Both the position numbers and the translations under genes were made by a program. From CALLPQ01 sp964479275 (lineage in GTDB: Bacteria > Pseudomonadota > Alphaproteobacteria > Caulobacterales > Parvularculaceae), in NCBI GenBank assembly GCA_964479275.1, contig CAYZLR010000006.1:1-64000 (forward strand): a stretch of 64,000 bases of DNA, read 5' to 3'. This document shows, piece after piece, positions 1 through 9,220 of this stretch; within the stretch, counting starts at the first letter, position 1, and every line of letters begins with the position of its first letter. Below the pieces are notes generated by a model, which made no database searches, was not told the DNA's origin, and saw nothing but the letters and a program-made list of their open reading frames with translations.

Positions 1-56
1 AACCTTGGCTATTATAAAATAATCCCAAAATCACCGGTTTTGTTCAGAGGTCTTTA

Positions 57-161
57 TAAAGCATTTTGCGTTTCTGCGGGAACCGGTTGAACTTCAATAA
101 ATGCGAAAAAAGAAAACCTCAAAGCACCTCGGTGATTCAAGTTGAAGTGGAGGTGTTGTAA
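57..161 (+). repeat. Dispersed intergenic repeat, copy A (full length)
   Basis: About 105 bp beginning TAAAGCATTTTGCGT and ending in a GGAGGTGTTGTAAA tail. It matches copies at 42605-42710 (same orientation) and 29558-29660 (opposite orientation) almost throughout. Its right 40 bp are an imperfect palindrome (AAAGCACCTC ... GGAGGTG). It lies downstream of the M14 peptidase gene. The rest of 1-213 holds no gene I can support. Confidence 0.8.
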
Positions 162-213
162 AATGCCTGAATTTGTTTATGTGAATGCTCTTACACCGTT
201 CTTCGCGTAGATT

Positions 214-2805
214 TTATTCTTGTGGCGCGCGATTTCTCGTAAACAAATTACTGAAGAATATAGAATTCATCACCAGCTTGTCAGTTCCCAAAAAAGTTGC
301 TCTGAAGGATGGATCGTCTGCAAATAAAATTATGCTTCCCTGACCTTGCCGATTCGCGGTTAACATAGGGGTTTGTGCGATCTTGTTTTCGCGTAACGTT
401 GATGCATACCCTGATATGAGGGGCTCAGAAATATAACGCGCGACTGTAGCATAAGGGTCAGTGGGTGTCTTCAGCGTTTGAGTAAGCGCACGCATTGTCG
501 TTACGCTTCTGTCAGCATAACCAAACCCTATGGGGTGCGAAATATCCAGGTCGCTTTCAAATAATGAACCCGCAACCAGGTGCTCCGCATCAAGACGAGT
601 TTTATCAAAATAATCATATCGGTTGGGCTCTAAAGGCGCCGCAGGGGGGGTATCATTGGCACTGACGGAGTCGCTGGATAAGATGTTTTCTTGAGCCCAT
701 AGCGCCGCTGACTTTGTCGCGATCAAGGTTCCGCCAGTATTGATCCATTTTTTTATTTTGGCTGTTGCTGCTTCTGTTAGTGGACGCCCCCCACCAGGGA
801 TAAGAATATGGGTATAACCGGCGGTATCTATTTGCGCCAAGTCGTTTACATGACGCAATGTGACTGGCATGTGCATTTTTTTGTCTAGCAAATGCCATAA
901 CTGTCCGGCGCCATAGCGCGTAGCGCCATTGTCAAAGAGTAATAAAACCGATGGCGCCGTCAATGTGCGCACACTGCCGCGGCTGCCTAAATCTCCTGAT
1001 CCGGCAATAACATTGCCCGATGAGAGGCTTGAGATTTGAATGAAATCTTCCCGTGCAGCTGCGATTGCAGCTTGGTGGAGTGACTGGGGTGATCCGTTGT
1101 CCTGCAGTGTATTGGCCGGGATAAATATTGCTCCCCGATCAAAGGTTTTATTTTTTCCGTTGATGGTGAGGGTTTTGGGGGTCATGAGTACGCGTGGCCG
1201 CGCGCCGGCTTTTATAAAGCGATATAAAGCTCTTGGTGCGTAATAGTGGTTCCAGGAAAAAAGATAACCGTAACTTGCCTGTCCCGGAATGGCCGCTTCG
1301 ATTGCTTTTTCACGTTTGAATGGGGCTCCCAATAATCCTTGGTTAAAGCGAAAGCTATCTAGAGTGGTGTAATCCAAATCATAAGCGAGAGGGAGCGTCC
1401 AGCCTGAAACATCATAAAAAATTGCTTCCTCAAACTCAGTCACGCGATCAAATATACCTTTGAGCAGAGTGTATTGCGCTTGTGTCATGGGAACAATCAA
1501 GCTTTCGCTAGCGGTGTATTTTTTTTCATCAAGGACTAAGTCACGCGCTAATTCATAAACATCAATATCATGTCGGTGAAGCAGCGTGCCAAAATCACTG
1601 AGCCGAGACGGGTCACCATTGGTGGTCAAAACATAGGCTTTAACATCATCTGCGCGCGCCGCCCGTTCGGCGCGGATAAAAAATTCCCGTTGATATGAGA
1701 GGAGTTCATTACGGTTTTTGAGGGCGCCTTTAATGGTGGTTAGTGATGTATTGAAATGAATATTGATATTTTGAGCATAAGTGCGAACGCCATTAACGGT
1801 ATCAATTTCCCCGCCTCGCGCGGCGGCGGCTTCAAACAGAATGCCCACAGATCCATTGACGCCGGGGTAGGTTGAGCCTTTACCAATATAGAAATTATCA
1901 AACCCTTCTTCTGATGTATAAAGCTCACCTTGTTTGTCGAGCCAGTCAGCATGTTCTTGAGCGATTGAAGACAACAGGACGCGCGATTGATCCGGGACAA
2001 GAGGGTTTTTGCGTTTTTGTTCACCGGGATGAAAATAATAACTGGAGTCTGAGCCCATCTCGTGAAAATCAGCGGAAACATTTGGCTTCCAATCGTGCCA
2101 GACTTTAATCCAGCTTTGGCTTTCGGGCTGTGTTAACAATAGCCAGTCGCGATTGAGATCAAACCAGTAGTGATTAGTGCGTGCTTCAATCCATAAATTG
2201 TGGGATTGGTGGTTTGTATCTGTAACGGGTGTGACGCCACTAAACGTATAAACGTGATTAACTCGCCGTGAATGTCCGTCAGGATTAAAGATTGCAATCA
2301 TAACAATCACAGTATTTTTTAACGTGTTTTCTATATCCTCCCCCTGCGCTGCGGCAAGGTGATAGAGTGTTGGTATGGAGGCATCCATACCCGCTGATTC
2401 AGCGCCGTGTACACCGTAATTGAGCCACACAACCACAGGGGCGCCTTCCTCTACGGTGCCGCCATTGACACGAGCAATATGATTTTCTTTAATTTGGTCG
2501 ATATTTTTAATGTTGTCTGGTGAGGAAATGACGAAGGACAAAATCGGTCGTCCTTCATGGGTATAGCCAATTGTTTCAGACTGTATTCGAGGCGATTGCC
2601 TGGCAATTGAACGTAGATATCCAACCAAGATATCGTGACGAACAGGTTTTTCACCTAAACCATATCCGAAAAAGGCATCTGGAGTCGTAATTTCACTATC
2701 GTAAACCACACCATCAATTTTATAAAAATCGATGGGCTCCGCATGAATCGTAGCATTAAAAAAAAATGTGCAAATTGCTATGACAACAATAGAGACGCGA
2801 ACCAT
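214..2805 (-). CDS. Secreted M14-family zinc carboxypeptidase
   Basis: An 863-residue exported metallopeptidase predicted to trim peptides from their C-termini outside the cytoplasm. Residues 1-22 form a signal peptide ending ATIHA. The M14 zinc-binding set is visible: HGAES near residue 134 (His and Glu ligands) and the third ligand in SADFHEMGSD near 247; an ILFEAAAARGGE segment near 325 is placed like the catalytic Glu region. The C-terminal third contains a glutamine-amidotransferase-like Rossmann segment (HILIPGGGRPL, near 665) without an obvious catalytic Cys, as in other long M14 proteins of this type. It follows the cystathionine enzyme and FKBP genes on the same strand with a 90-bp gap, so co-transcription is possible. 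The family call is solid; the substrate is unknown. Confidence 0.88.
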   Translation of the reverse strand: MVRVSIVVIAICTFFFNATIHAEPIDFYKIDGVVYDSEITTPDAFFGYGLGEKPVRHDILVGYLRSIARQSPRIQSETIGYTHEGRPILSFVISSPDNIKNIDQIKENHIARVNGGTVEEGAPVVVWLNYGVHGAESAGMDASIPTLYHLAAAQGEDIENTLKNTVIVMIAIFNPDGHSRRVNHVYTFSGVTPVTDTNHQSHNLWIEARTNHYWFDLNRDWLLLTQPESQSWIKVWHDWKPNVSADFHEMGSDSSYYFHPGEQKRKNPLVPDQSRVLLSSIAQEHADWLDKQGELYTSEEGFDNFYIGKGSTYPGVNGSVGILFEAAAARGGEIDTVNGVRTYAQNINIHFNTSLTTIKGALKNRNELLSYQREFFIRAERAARADDVKAYVLTTNGDPSRLSDFGTLLHRHDIDVYELARDLVLDEKKYTASESLIVPMTQAQYTLLKGIFDRVTEFEEAIFYDVSGWTLPLAYDLDYTTLDSFRFNQGLLGAPFKREKAIEAAIPGQASYGYLFSWNHYYAPRALYRFIKAGARPRVLMTPKTLTINGKNKTFDRGAIFIPANTLQDNGSPQSLHQAAIAAAREDFIQISSLSSGNVIAGSGDLGSRGSVRTLTAPSVLLLFDNGATRYGAGQLWHLLDKKMHMPVTLRHVNDLAQIDTAGYTHILIPGGGRPLTEAATAKIKKWINTGGTLIATKSAALWAQENILSSDSVSANDTPPAAPLEPNRYDYFDKTRLDAEHLVAGSLFESDLDISHPIGFGYADRSVTTMRALTQTLKTPTDPYATVARYISEPLISGYASTLRENKIAQTPMLTANRQGQGSIILFADDPSFRATFLGTDKLVMNSIFFSNLFTRNRAPQE

Positions 2806-2895
2806 TCTGAACCTCGATCAAAAACGTGGAAATATCTGTTGTTTCTAGCAGACCAGAAGATGCAATGTGTGTCCAGTGGGGGCGGAGTAAGAAGT

Positions 2896-4074
2896 TTACA
2901 ATCCTTTTAGGGATTGATCGAGATCAGCGCGCAAATCTTCCAAGCTTTCAACACCAACGGACAAGCGCACAAGTGCGTCGTCGACACCCAGCTCGGCGCG
3001 GCGTTTTTCTGGAATTGAGGCGTGGGTCATAATGCCGGGATGTTCGATAAGACTTTCAACGCCGCCAAGACTTTCTGCGAGGGTAAAAATTTCCACACGC
3101 TCAAGCATTTTTTTTGCGGCCTCAAGACCACCTTTCAAAAAGATCGTCACCATACCGCCAAATCCGTGCATTTGACGCTTTGCAATTTCATGACCGGGAT
3201 GTGAGGGAAGGCCTGGATAGACGACCCGTTCAACGGCGCTGTGAGATACGAGATAATCACACAATGCACTCGCGCTCTCACAATGGCGCTCCATTCTCAG
3301 AGAAAGCGTTTTCAATCCTCTCAGAGCGAGGAAAGAGTCAAACGGTCCTTGCACGCCGCCAACTGCATTTTGTAGATACTCAAGTTGTTCGCCGAGGTTT
3401 TCATCTTTTACCACGAGTATACCGCCAACCATATCGGAGTGGCCGTTTAAATATTTTGTCGCCGAATGCATGACGATATCTGCGCCAAAATCAAGGGGAC
3501 GCTGACAATAGGGAGAAGCGAATGTATTATCGCATCCCAAAACAAGATTATGTTTTTTGGCAATTTTGGCAATGGCTTCGATATCAACAATTTTTAGTAG
3601 AGGGTTTGTCGGGGTTTCGACCCAGATCATTTTTGTTTCAGGTCTAATTGCGGCAAGAATATTTTCCGGGTTCGTCATATCGACAAATGAAAAGTCAAAT
3701 CCAGCAGAGCGCTTGCGAACATTTTCAAAAACCCGAAATGTACCGCCATAAACATCGTCCATAGCGATTACGTGAGAGTTTGCGGGAAATAATTCTAGGG
3801 CTGTGCTGATCGCAGCCATACCGGAAGCGAAGGCAAACCCTCTTGTCCCGTTCTCAAGATCGGTAATACATCTTTCATAGGCAAACCGAGTGGGGTTATG
3901 GCTTCTGGAATATTCAAAGCCTTTATGTACGCCCGGGCTTTCTTGAGCATAGGTTGAGGTTGCGTAGATCGGTGTCATCACAGCACCCGTTGTCGGGTCA
4001 TGATGTTGACCGGCATGAATAACGCGAGTTGCAAAATCACGGCGATTGGCGGATGTTGAATCAGTCTTTGACAT
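2896..4074 (-). CDS. PLP-dependent trans-sulfuration enzyme (cystathionine gamma-lyase/gamma-synthase type)
   Basis: A 392-residue Cys/Met-metabolism PLP enzyme. The fold type I signature is complete: the N-terminal RVIHAGQHHDPTTGAV substrate loop, YSRSHNPTR phosphate-binding region, FASGMAAISTAL, WVETPTNPLLK, and the PLP-lysine motif SATKYLNGHSDMVGG near residue 205. Length matches the family. It makes or cleaves cystathionine in Met/Cys interconversion; sequence reading alone does not separate gamma-lyase, gamma-synthase and beta-lyase activity. An AGGA ribosome site precedes the ATG. The FKBP lipoprotein gene ends 37 bp upstream on the same strand. A second family member lies at 38961-40076. 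Confidence 0.9.
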   Translation of the reverse strand: MSKTDSTSANRRDFATRVIHAGQHHDPTTGAVMTPIYATSTYAQESPGVHKGFEYSRSHNPTRFAYERCITDLENGTRGFAFASGMAAISTALELFPANSHVIAMDDVYGGTFRVFENVRKRSAGFDFSFVDMTNPENILAAIRPETKMIWVETPTNPLLKIVDIEAIAKIAKKHNLVLGCDNTFASPYCQRPLDFGADIVMHSATKYLNGHSDMVGGILVVKDENLGEQLEYLQNAVGGVQGPFDSFLALRGLKTLSLRMERHCESASALCDYLVSHSAVERVVYPGLPSHPGHEIAKRQMHGFGGMVTIFLKGGLEAAKKMLERVEIFTLAESLGGVESLIEHPGIMTHASIPEKRRAELGVDDALVRLSVGVESLEDLRADLDQSLKGL

Positions 4075-4111
4075 TTTTTTCCTGCAACGGCGAGGGGGAA
4101 TAAAATCGGTC

Positions 4112-5173
4112 TTACTTCACGTCTAAAAGTTCAACTTCAAAAATCAATGCTTCATTGGGGCCAATTGGGCCACCAGGTGTGCCACGCTCGCGGTAACCAA
4201 GTTCTGGGGGAATGAAAAATTGAAATTTATCACCCGTACTCATCAGCTGAAGGCCTTCCGTCCAACCAGGAATGACGCCGCTTAAATTAAAGCTGATGGG
4301 CTCACCGCGCTTGTAGGAGCTGTCAAATTCTACACCGTTGCGCAAAGTGCCAGCATAGTGAACTTCGACATTATCAACTGCAGATGGGCTTTTTCCGTCT
4401 TTAGGCCCCTCACTGATGATTTTATATTGCAATCCGGACTCGGTTGTGATGATGCCCTCTTTGTTTCCATTTTCAGCGAGGAATGCAAGAGAGGCCTCAA
4501 GGTTAGCGTTTGCCGTTTTTTCAAATTCGAGGCGTTGCGCTTCTCGAATAGCAGCCAATTCCGCCCGATATGTTTCCCCGTCGGTCACTTCGAAAAGTTC
4601 AACATCGAATATTAACGCTTGATTGGGCCCAATCGGTCCTCCGGGAGTGCCGGTTTCACCATAAGCTAAATTTGATGGGATCGCGAACTTGAAGCGATCA
4701 CCGGCGCTCATTAAGGGAATGCCTTCTAACCAGCCTGGGATCAGCCCTTGTTCAAATGGAAAGCTTACGGTTTCACCGCGTTCTCTGGAGCTGTCAAAAA
4801 CGGTTCCATCAATTAATGTTCCCGTATAGTGGAGTTTGATCAAGTCGCCTAACACCGGTGTGGCACCTGTTTCGGGCCCCTCAACCAGAATTTCATATTG
4901 TAACCCGCTGGGGAGAACATTTGTTTCTTTTTTAAGAGCATTCTCTGCGAGGAAAGCCTTGGACTTTTTTAAATTCTCGGTGGCTTCCGGTGACGGTGTC
5001 TCAGTATTGGATGTTGGGGTGGTTTCAGATTTTTCGGATGGCGCTTCCTCAGCAATGTCTTTTTGCGGCGTAGGTTCTGAACTTGTCTTGCCCCCACAAG
5101 CACTAATCACGAACAGGCTGGTTGAAGCCAGTAAAATTTTCGCCAGGCGTTTCGAGATGATTGATTTCAGCAT
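4112..5173 (-). CDS. Lipoprotein with two FKBP-type peptidyl-prolyl isomerase domains
   Basis: A 353-residue envelope prolyl isomerase. The lipoprotein signal ends VISAC with the lipidated Cys at residue 26. A Ser/Thr/Glu/Pro-rich linker follows, then two FKBP domains, about residues 85-190 and 245-353, each with the VHYAGTL / LHYTGTL strand, the DSSRERGE / DSSYKRGE loop and a closing GPIGPNQALIFDVELFEV-like strand. The two domains are similar to each other, so an internal duplication is likely. The ATG at 5173 is preferred over the in-frame TTG at 5188 because GAGGAA sits seven bases upstream of the ATG and would overlap the TTG. It probably heads a transcript with the cystathionine enzyme. 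Two-domain FKBP lipoproteins are less common than single-domain FkpA types. Confidence 0.88.
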   Translation of the reverse strand: MLKSIISKRLAKILLASTSLFVISACGGKTSSEPTPQKDIAEEAPSEKSETTPTSNTETPSPEATENLKKSKAFLAENALKKETNVLPSGLQYEILVEGPETGATPVLGDLIKLHYTGTLIDGTVFDSSRERGETVSFPFEQGLIPGWLEGIPLMSAGDRFKFAIPSNLAYGETGTPGGPIGPNQALIFDVELFEVTDGETYRAELAAIREAQRLEFEKTANANLEASLAFLAENGNKEGIITTESGLQYKIISEGPKDGKSPSAVDNVEVHYAGTLRNGVEFDSSYKRGEPISFNLSGVIPGWTEGLQLMSTGDKFQFFIPPELGYRERGTPGGPIGPNEALIFEVELLDVK

Positions 5174-5391
5174 TGTTGATTTCCTCAATGATTGTGTTTG
5201 GGGGCCTCAGTTATGTTTTGAGTGTCGATGTGATTAGAGATTTGTAGCCCAGAATTCTGCATAAATGCATTTTGCATGAAATGAATATTGAGACTTTGCC
5301 TACAGGAATTTAACTTCATGCGCAAAAATAAAATTTTGTAAGGAGAGAAGGAAGCTTACTGTGTGCGAGGTCTTTTGCCTGTTAGCAATAA

Positions 5392-5898
5392 TTAGGAAGC
5401 CAGGTTTTGAGGAGAGCGAGAGGGTATCCGCTGCGTGTGCTTGGCGATCAGCTCAGCATCTCTAATGGCTCGTTTTTTAAGGTATCGAATGCGATAAATC
5501 GAACAGCCGATAATGAAGAAGAAAATTAAATCCCAGAATCGATTGTAAACTAGCGAAAAATTTGAGATGTTTGGGTTAGCTGCGATCAGATATAGCACCG
5601 CCCAAATCAATCCGAATACAACTAAATAAATCGGAACTGAAAACCAGCCACTATCAGATAGGTTCCAATAAAGCCTAACCAGCATCATGTTGGTGATTAG
5701 CATTATGATCTTATAATAAATTTCGGGAATCAATCCCATTATTATAGGGATAGCCGCAAACATATAAAGCAGCCCAACTCTCACGGAGTACAAGGCTGCT
5801 TTATTAATAACAGAGTATTTTGATTTTTTTGCAAGCACCAACGTCGCGCTAAAAAGCACGGCATAGTAAAGGAAAGTTATGGTGTTGATAGTGTCGAT
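5392..5898 (-). CDS. Unknown multi-spanning membrane protein; start codon probably non-AUG
   Basis: Unrecognised integral membrane protein with four or five hydrophobic segments and a basic C-terminus (RYLKKRAIRDAELIAKHTQR). The first standard start is GTG at 5859, but that cuts the first membrane helix in half and has no ribosome site. The frame is open upstream to a TAA ending near 5905, and contains TITFLYYAVLFSATLVLA, a proper first helix. The only well-placed initiator is ATC at 5896-5898, five bases after AAGGAAG; this would give 168 residues and overlap the end of the upstream gene by 22 bp. Translational coupling to that gene is likely in either case. Reality of the gene: fairly sure; exact start: unsure. 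Confidence 0.6.
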   Translation of the reverse strand: MDTINTITFLYYAVLFSATLVLAKKSKYSVINKAALYSVRVGLLYMFAAIPIIMGLIPEIYYKIIMLITNMMLVRLYWNLSDSGWFSVPIYLVVFGLIWAVLYLIAANPNISNFSLVYNRFWDLIFFFIIGCSIYRIRYLKKRAIRDAELIAKHTQRIPSRSPQNLAS

Positions 5899-6293
5899 TT
5901 TACTTCCTTAGCGACTTCTCTTTTCACGCCACTGGTTTGCGGCTTCGACAGACTTAAAGTTGACTTTACTTGCTTAGCGATTTCCCTTTTAACTCCACTT
6001 GTCTCAGGTTTGGCAACCTGATCAAATTCAATGAACCTACCGTTGGACTTTACCGCACGATTCATTAATGTTTCGTGAGCGCACCCCGTTTCATCAGCTA
6101 AATTTTGCAATGCTTTTTTCATTTTTTTGTAGGCAATGGACGCTTCACGGGTCTGAAGCTTTTCATCCGTCGAGGAAGCCGTCAAAGATCCCGCTGCGAG
6201 AGTCTCCGCCATAGCCACAAGTTGTTTTTCAAACCGCAGGAGGGCGATTTGCTCTTTACGAACGTCCTGGCTGAAAGTGTCCTGATTTGACAT
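5877..6293 (-). CDS. Unknown small cytoplasmic protein with duplicated C-terminal repeat
   Basis: A 138-residue charged, helix-rich protein with no family I recognise. GAGAGGAT precedes the ATG. The last 45 residues are a tandem duplication: KPETSGVKREIAKQVKSTLS followed by KPQTSGVKREVAKEVKSTLS, visible in DNA as two copies of about 66 bp near 5885-6010. The N-terminal part resembles a small sequence-specific helical protein (EQIALLRFEKQLVAMAETL ... YKKMKKALQNLADETGC). Its 3' end overlaps the start region of the membrane-protein gene at 5392-5898, suggesting coupled expression. Confidence 0.6.
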   Translation of the reverse strand: MSNQDTFSQDVRKEQIALLRFEKQLVAMAETLAAGSLTASSTDEKLQTREASIAYKKMKKALQNLADETGCAHETLMNRAVKSNGRFIEFDQVAKPETSGVKREIAKQVKSTLSLSKPQTSGVKREVAKEVKSTLSTP

Positions 6294-6390
6294 AATCTAT
6301 CCTCTCTAATTCTCTGTATGCTATGTTACTACTCCATAATAATATCCCAGAATGAGACGCCAACCAAGAAAAGTTTAGGGTTTGTTAACT

Positions 6391-6690
6391 GTGACTCAAA
6401 ATTGGCACAAAAAAAACACGCCTGAAGACGTGTATGTTGCTCGTTTAGCTCGCCATATGATGCGTATTGCGCGTCGTAAGGCCGTATTCGCCGCGCAGCA
6501 ATCAGCTGACTTTATTGGGTGTTCTTATAAGGTGCAAGCTGTTGATAACGTTCATATAAATTTGCACAGCGAGTTGTCACAATCTCAACATGATTTGGAT
6601 TGTGCGGATATGCCTGGCTCGCTTCGAGAATTTGTTCAACTACTGGCCGCAGAGCTTGAGGAAGCCGAGACGGACCTTGACGAGAACTGA
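6391..6690 (+). CDS. Unknown small protein, 3' end antisense to the next gene
   Basis: A 99-residue reading frame from GTG at 6391 (AGGG ten bases upstream; a TTG at 6382 is also in frame). The N-terminal half is basic (LARHMMRIARRKAVFAAQ), the C-terminal half acidic. It overlaps the convergent gene at 6512-7177 by 179 bp, so at least one of the two may be miscalled or both may be real overlapping genes. No family recognised. Confidence 0.35.
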   Translation: MTQNWHKKNTPEDVYVARLARHMMRIARRKAVFAAQQSADFIGCSYKVQAVDNVHINLHSELSQSQHDLDCADMPGSLREFVQLLAAELEEAETDLDEN

Positions 6691-7177
6691 TACGAGCGAG
6701 TGCGTCATACGTGCTTGCAGCTGCATGCGCACCTTGGAGATAGAGATTTTCTTGCTCCGTGTCAGGCATGTCTGACATGTTTGCTTCAGTCTTCATGTCA
6801 TTGAAAGAAATATAAAAAATCTCTTTTAAGACTTCTATGTTAAGGGCTTCGTCACCATGTAAAACACGAAAATCCGCAAGGTTGGCAATCTGCGAATCGG
6901 GTAAATTCTGCTGATTTGGCGCGTTCAAATGAATATCAGGAGAATCGGGCTGGTTTTTGTAAAAAAAATCATCAATGTTGAGGTATTTATCGGATTCATC
7001 GATAATTCGGCGAATCAAGGGTAAATCCGGTTCTTCCCGCCAAGACAAAATAGCTTCGAGATTTTCGGTGCGAATGCATACCCGCTCGGCAAATGAGGAG
7101 TGTGTTTCCCCTGCCTGAATTAGATAAAGCGCCAAGGGATGGAGATTGGCGATTTTTTGATCGTTTCCTATAGTCAT
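6512..7177 (-). CDS. Unknown protein with an N-terminal XRE-like helix-turn-helix
   Basis: A 221-residue protein. Residues 10-65 (HPLALYLIQAGETHSSFAER ... followed by an LEAILSWREEPDLPLIRRI segment) look like a lambda-repressor-type DNA-binding domain in which a recognition helix is followed by a specificity segment. The remainder is acidic and helical with no recognised domain; a stretch near 150-180 reads SSRQGPSRLPQALRPVVEQI. It is probably a regulator, but no partner is evident. Its 3' end overlaps the small + strand frame at 6391-6690. The ATG region lies about 160 bp from the start of the ABC-F gene, which points the other way. Confidence 0.6.
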   Translation of the reverse strand: MTIGNDQKIANLHPLALYLIQAGETHSSFAERVCIRTENLEAILSWREEPDLPLIRRIIDESDKYLNIDDFFYKNQPDSPDIHLNAPNQQNLPDSQIANLADFRVLHGDEALNIEVLKEIFYISFNDMKTEANMSDMPDTEQENLYLQGAHAAASTYDALARISSRQGPSRLPQALRPVVEQILEASQAYPHNPNHVEIVTTRCANLYERYQQLAPYKNTQ

Positions 7178-7334
7178 AGCGGAAAGAGACTACAGCTTGC
7201 ATCATAAGAACTGATTAATGACGTTCAATCTTGAGTGCCGAGAGACAGTTAAATTGTCTTAGATGGGCTCGTCATAACCTGATGCTTGGGGTAAACGCCT
7301 TTGACGAAGAATTTTATAGATTGAGTATGCTGCG

Positions 7335-9209
7335 ATGGTACCGCCTTTATTAACACTAGAAGATATGTTTCTTACATTTGGCGGAGATGCACTCTTTACC
7401 GGTGTTAGCCTTTCGGTTCATCCTCATGATCGTATCGCCCTGGTAGGGCGCAATGGATCGGGAAAATCAACGTTGATGAAAATTATTGCCGGGCCAGAGC
7501 GCGGCGGTGTTGAGGCTGATAGCGGGGTAAGATATCGAGATCCTGGTGCAACGATCTTGTACCTGCCCCAGGAGCCAGATTTTACCGGGTTTTCCAAAGT
7601 AGAGGATTATCTGCAGGCTAATGAACCGGGATTTACCCAAGGCGCAGAACTTCATCAACTGACACCTTATATGGACGCACTGGAGATTAGTGGTGATCTG
7701 GAGATTGACCGTTTATCCGGCGGAGAGGCAAGGCGTGTGGCGCTGGTACGAGCGTTGGCTTGTGATCCCGATATCTTACTGCTGGATGAGCCCACCAACC
7801 ATCTTGATATCGGAGCCATAGAATGGCTAGAGGGGCAATTAAAGCGTTTGCGATCTGCATTGGTCATTATTTCCCATGACAGGCAATTTTTGGAGAACCT
7901 GACCGACAAAACACTCTGGATTGATCGGGGGTGTGCCCGTGCGCGTAATGCTGGATTTAACGGTTTTGAAACCTGGCGCGATAAGGTGTTAGAAGAGGAA
8001 GAAGCCGAACACCATAAATTGGGTCGCAAGATTGTTGCGGAAGAGCATTGGGTTCGATATGGCGTGACTGCCCGGCGCAAACGCAATGTGCGCCGGATGA
8101 AGGAATTGCAAGATTTACGCGCTGCTCATAAAAATGCTCGCAGACCGACTGGCACTGTAAATTTCTCGGCGCACCAGTCTGCGCCATCTGGTAAAGCGGT
8201 GATTGAAGCGACATCATTGTCGAAATCTTTCGCGGATCGTACCATTGTTGAGGATTTTTCCATTCGTATTGCCAGAGGGGAACGCATTGGCCTGATTGGC
8301 AAAAACGGGGCGGGCAAGACGACACTTTTAAATATGCTGATCGGGACTTTGCCCCCCGATAGCGGACAGATAAAGATCGGCACTGCGGTTGATGTGGTAA
8401 CTCTAGATCAGCGAAGAGCCAGCTTGAAACCGGGAATGCGTGTTGCAGATGCGATAACCGATGGCCGTGGTGATTTTGTTATGCTCAATAACGGTAAGGG
8501 CGAACTTACAAAAAAACATGTGGCGAGTTATTTGAAAGATTTCCTCTTCACGCAAGAGCAGTGGCGCTCGCCCGTAGAGGCTTTATCTGGTGGTGAGCGT
8601 GGGCGTTTGGTACTGGCGGCTGCGCTCGCCAAGCCATCCAACCTTCTGGTGCTTGATGAGCCGACAAATGACCTTGATTTGGAAACCCTGGATTTATTGC
8701 AAGATATGTTAGGTGACTATCAGGGTACGTTGATTTTGGTGAGCCATGATCGCTCATTTCTTGATCGCACCGTGACGTCAGTGATCGCGCATAACAATGA
8801 TGATAAGCCTGGAGTATGGACGCGTCATGCGGGCGGCTATTCTGATATGAAATTGCAACACCGGGAGGCACTTAAAGATAAGCGTCAGGCCGGGGAGGGG
8901 ATAAAATCTGCTTCACAAGCTGTTGCAAAAACTGGATCAGACGCCGGGCAACTCTCGAGACAAGCTAAAGCCTCAAAACTGAGCTACAAAGAAAAATACG
9001 CCTTGGAGACGCTGCCAAAAGAAATGGAGACCTTAGAGGCGCAAATTAAAGCTGCGAAAAAAATATTAGAAGATACGGAGTTGTTCCAGCGCGATGCTGA
9101 TAAATTTCAAAAAACCGCCAACGAGCTGGACAAGGCCCAGGCGCGGTTAAGTGTTGCCGAAGAGCAATGGCTGGAACTAGAGGTCAAGCGGGAAGCGCTC
9201 GAAGGGTAA
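7335..9209 (+). CDS. uup: ABC-F family ATPase (Uup-like)
   Basis: A 624-residue soluble tandem-ABC protein acting on ribosomes or DNA structures rather than in transport. Domain 1 has Walker A GRNGSGKST, signature LSGGEARRVALVRAL and Walker B ILLLDEPTNHLD; domain 2 has GKNGAGKTT, LSGGERGRLVLAAAL and LVLDEPTNDLD. No membrane segments occur. The C-terminus (from about residue 555) is a two-helix charged coiled coil, the feature that separates Uup from EttA, YbiT and similar members. Start ATG at 7335. The gene ends 11 bp before a three-unit tandem repeat and faces rnd tail to tail. Confidence 0.9.
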   Translation: MVPPLLTLEDMFLTFGGDALFTGVSLSVHPHDRIALVGRNGSGKSTLMKIIAGPERGGVEADSGVRYRDPGATILYLPQEPDFTGFSKVEDYLQANEPGFTQGAELHQLTPYMDALEISGDLEIDRLSGGEARRVALVRALACDPDILLLDEPTNHLDIGAIEWLEGQLKRLRSALVIISHDRQFLENLTDKTLWIDRGCARARNAGFNGFETWRDKVLEEEEAEHHKLGRKIVAEEHWVRYGVTARRKRNVRRMKELQDLRAAHKNARRPTGTVNFSAHQSAPSGKAVIEATSLSKSFADRTIVEDFSIRIARGERIGLIGKNGAGKTTLLNMLIGTLPPDSGQIKIGTAVDVVTLDQRRASLKPGMRVADAITDGRGDFVMLNNGKGELTKKHVASYLKDFLFTQEQWRSPVEALSGGERGRLVLAAALAKPSNLLVLDEPTNDLDLETLDLLQDMLGDYQGTLILVSHDRSFLDRTVTSVIAHNNDDKPGVWTRHAGGYSDMKLQHREALKDKRQAGEGIKSASQAVAKTGSDAGQLSRQAKASKLSYKEKYALETLPKEMETLEAQIKAAKKILEDTELFQRDADKFQKTANELDKAQARLSVAEEQWLELEVKREALEG

Positions 9210-9220
9210 GAGGCTAGAAT

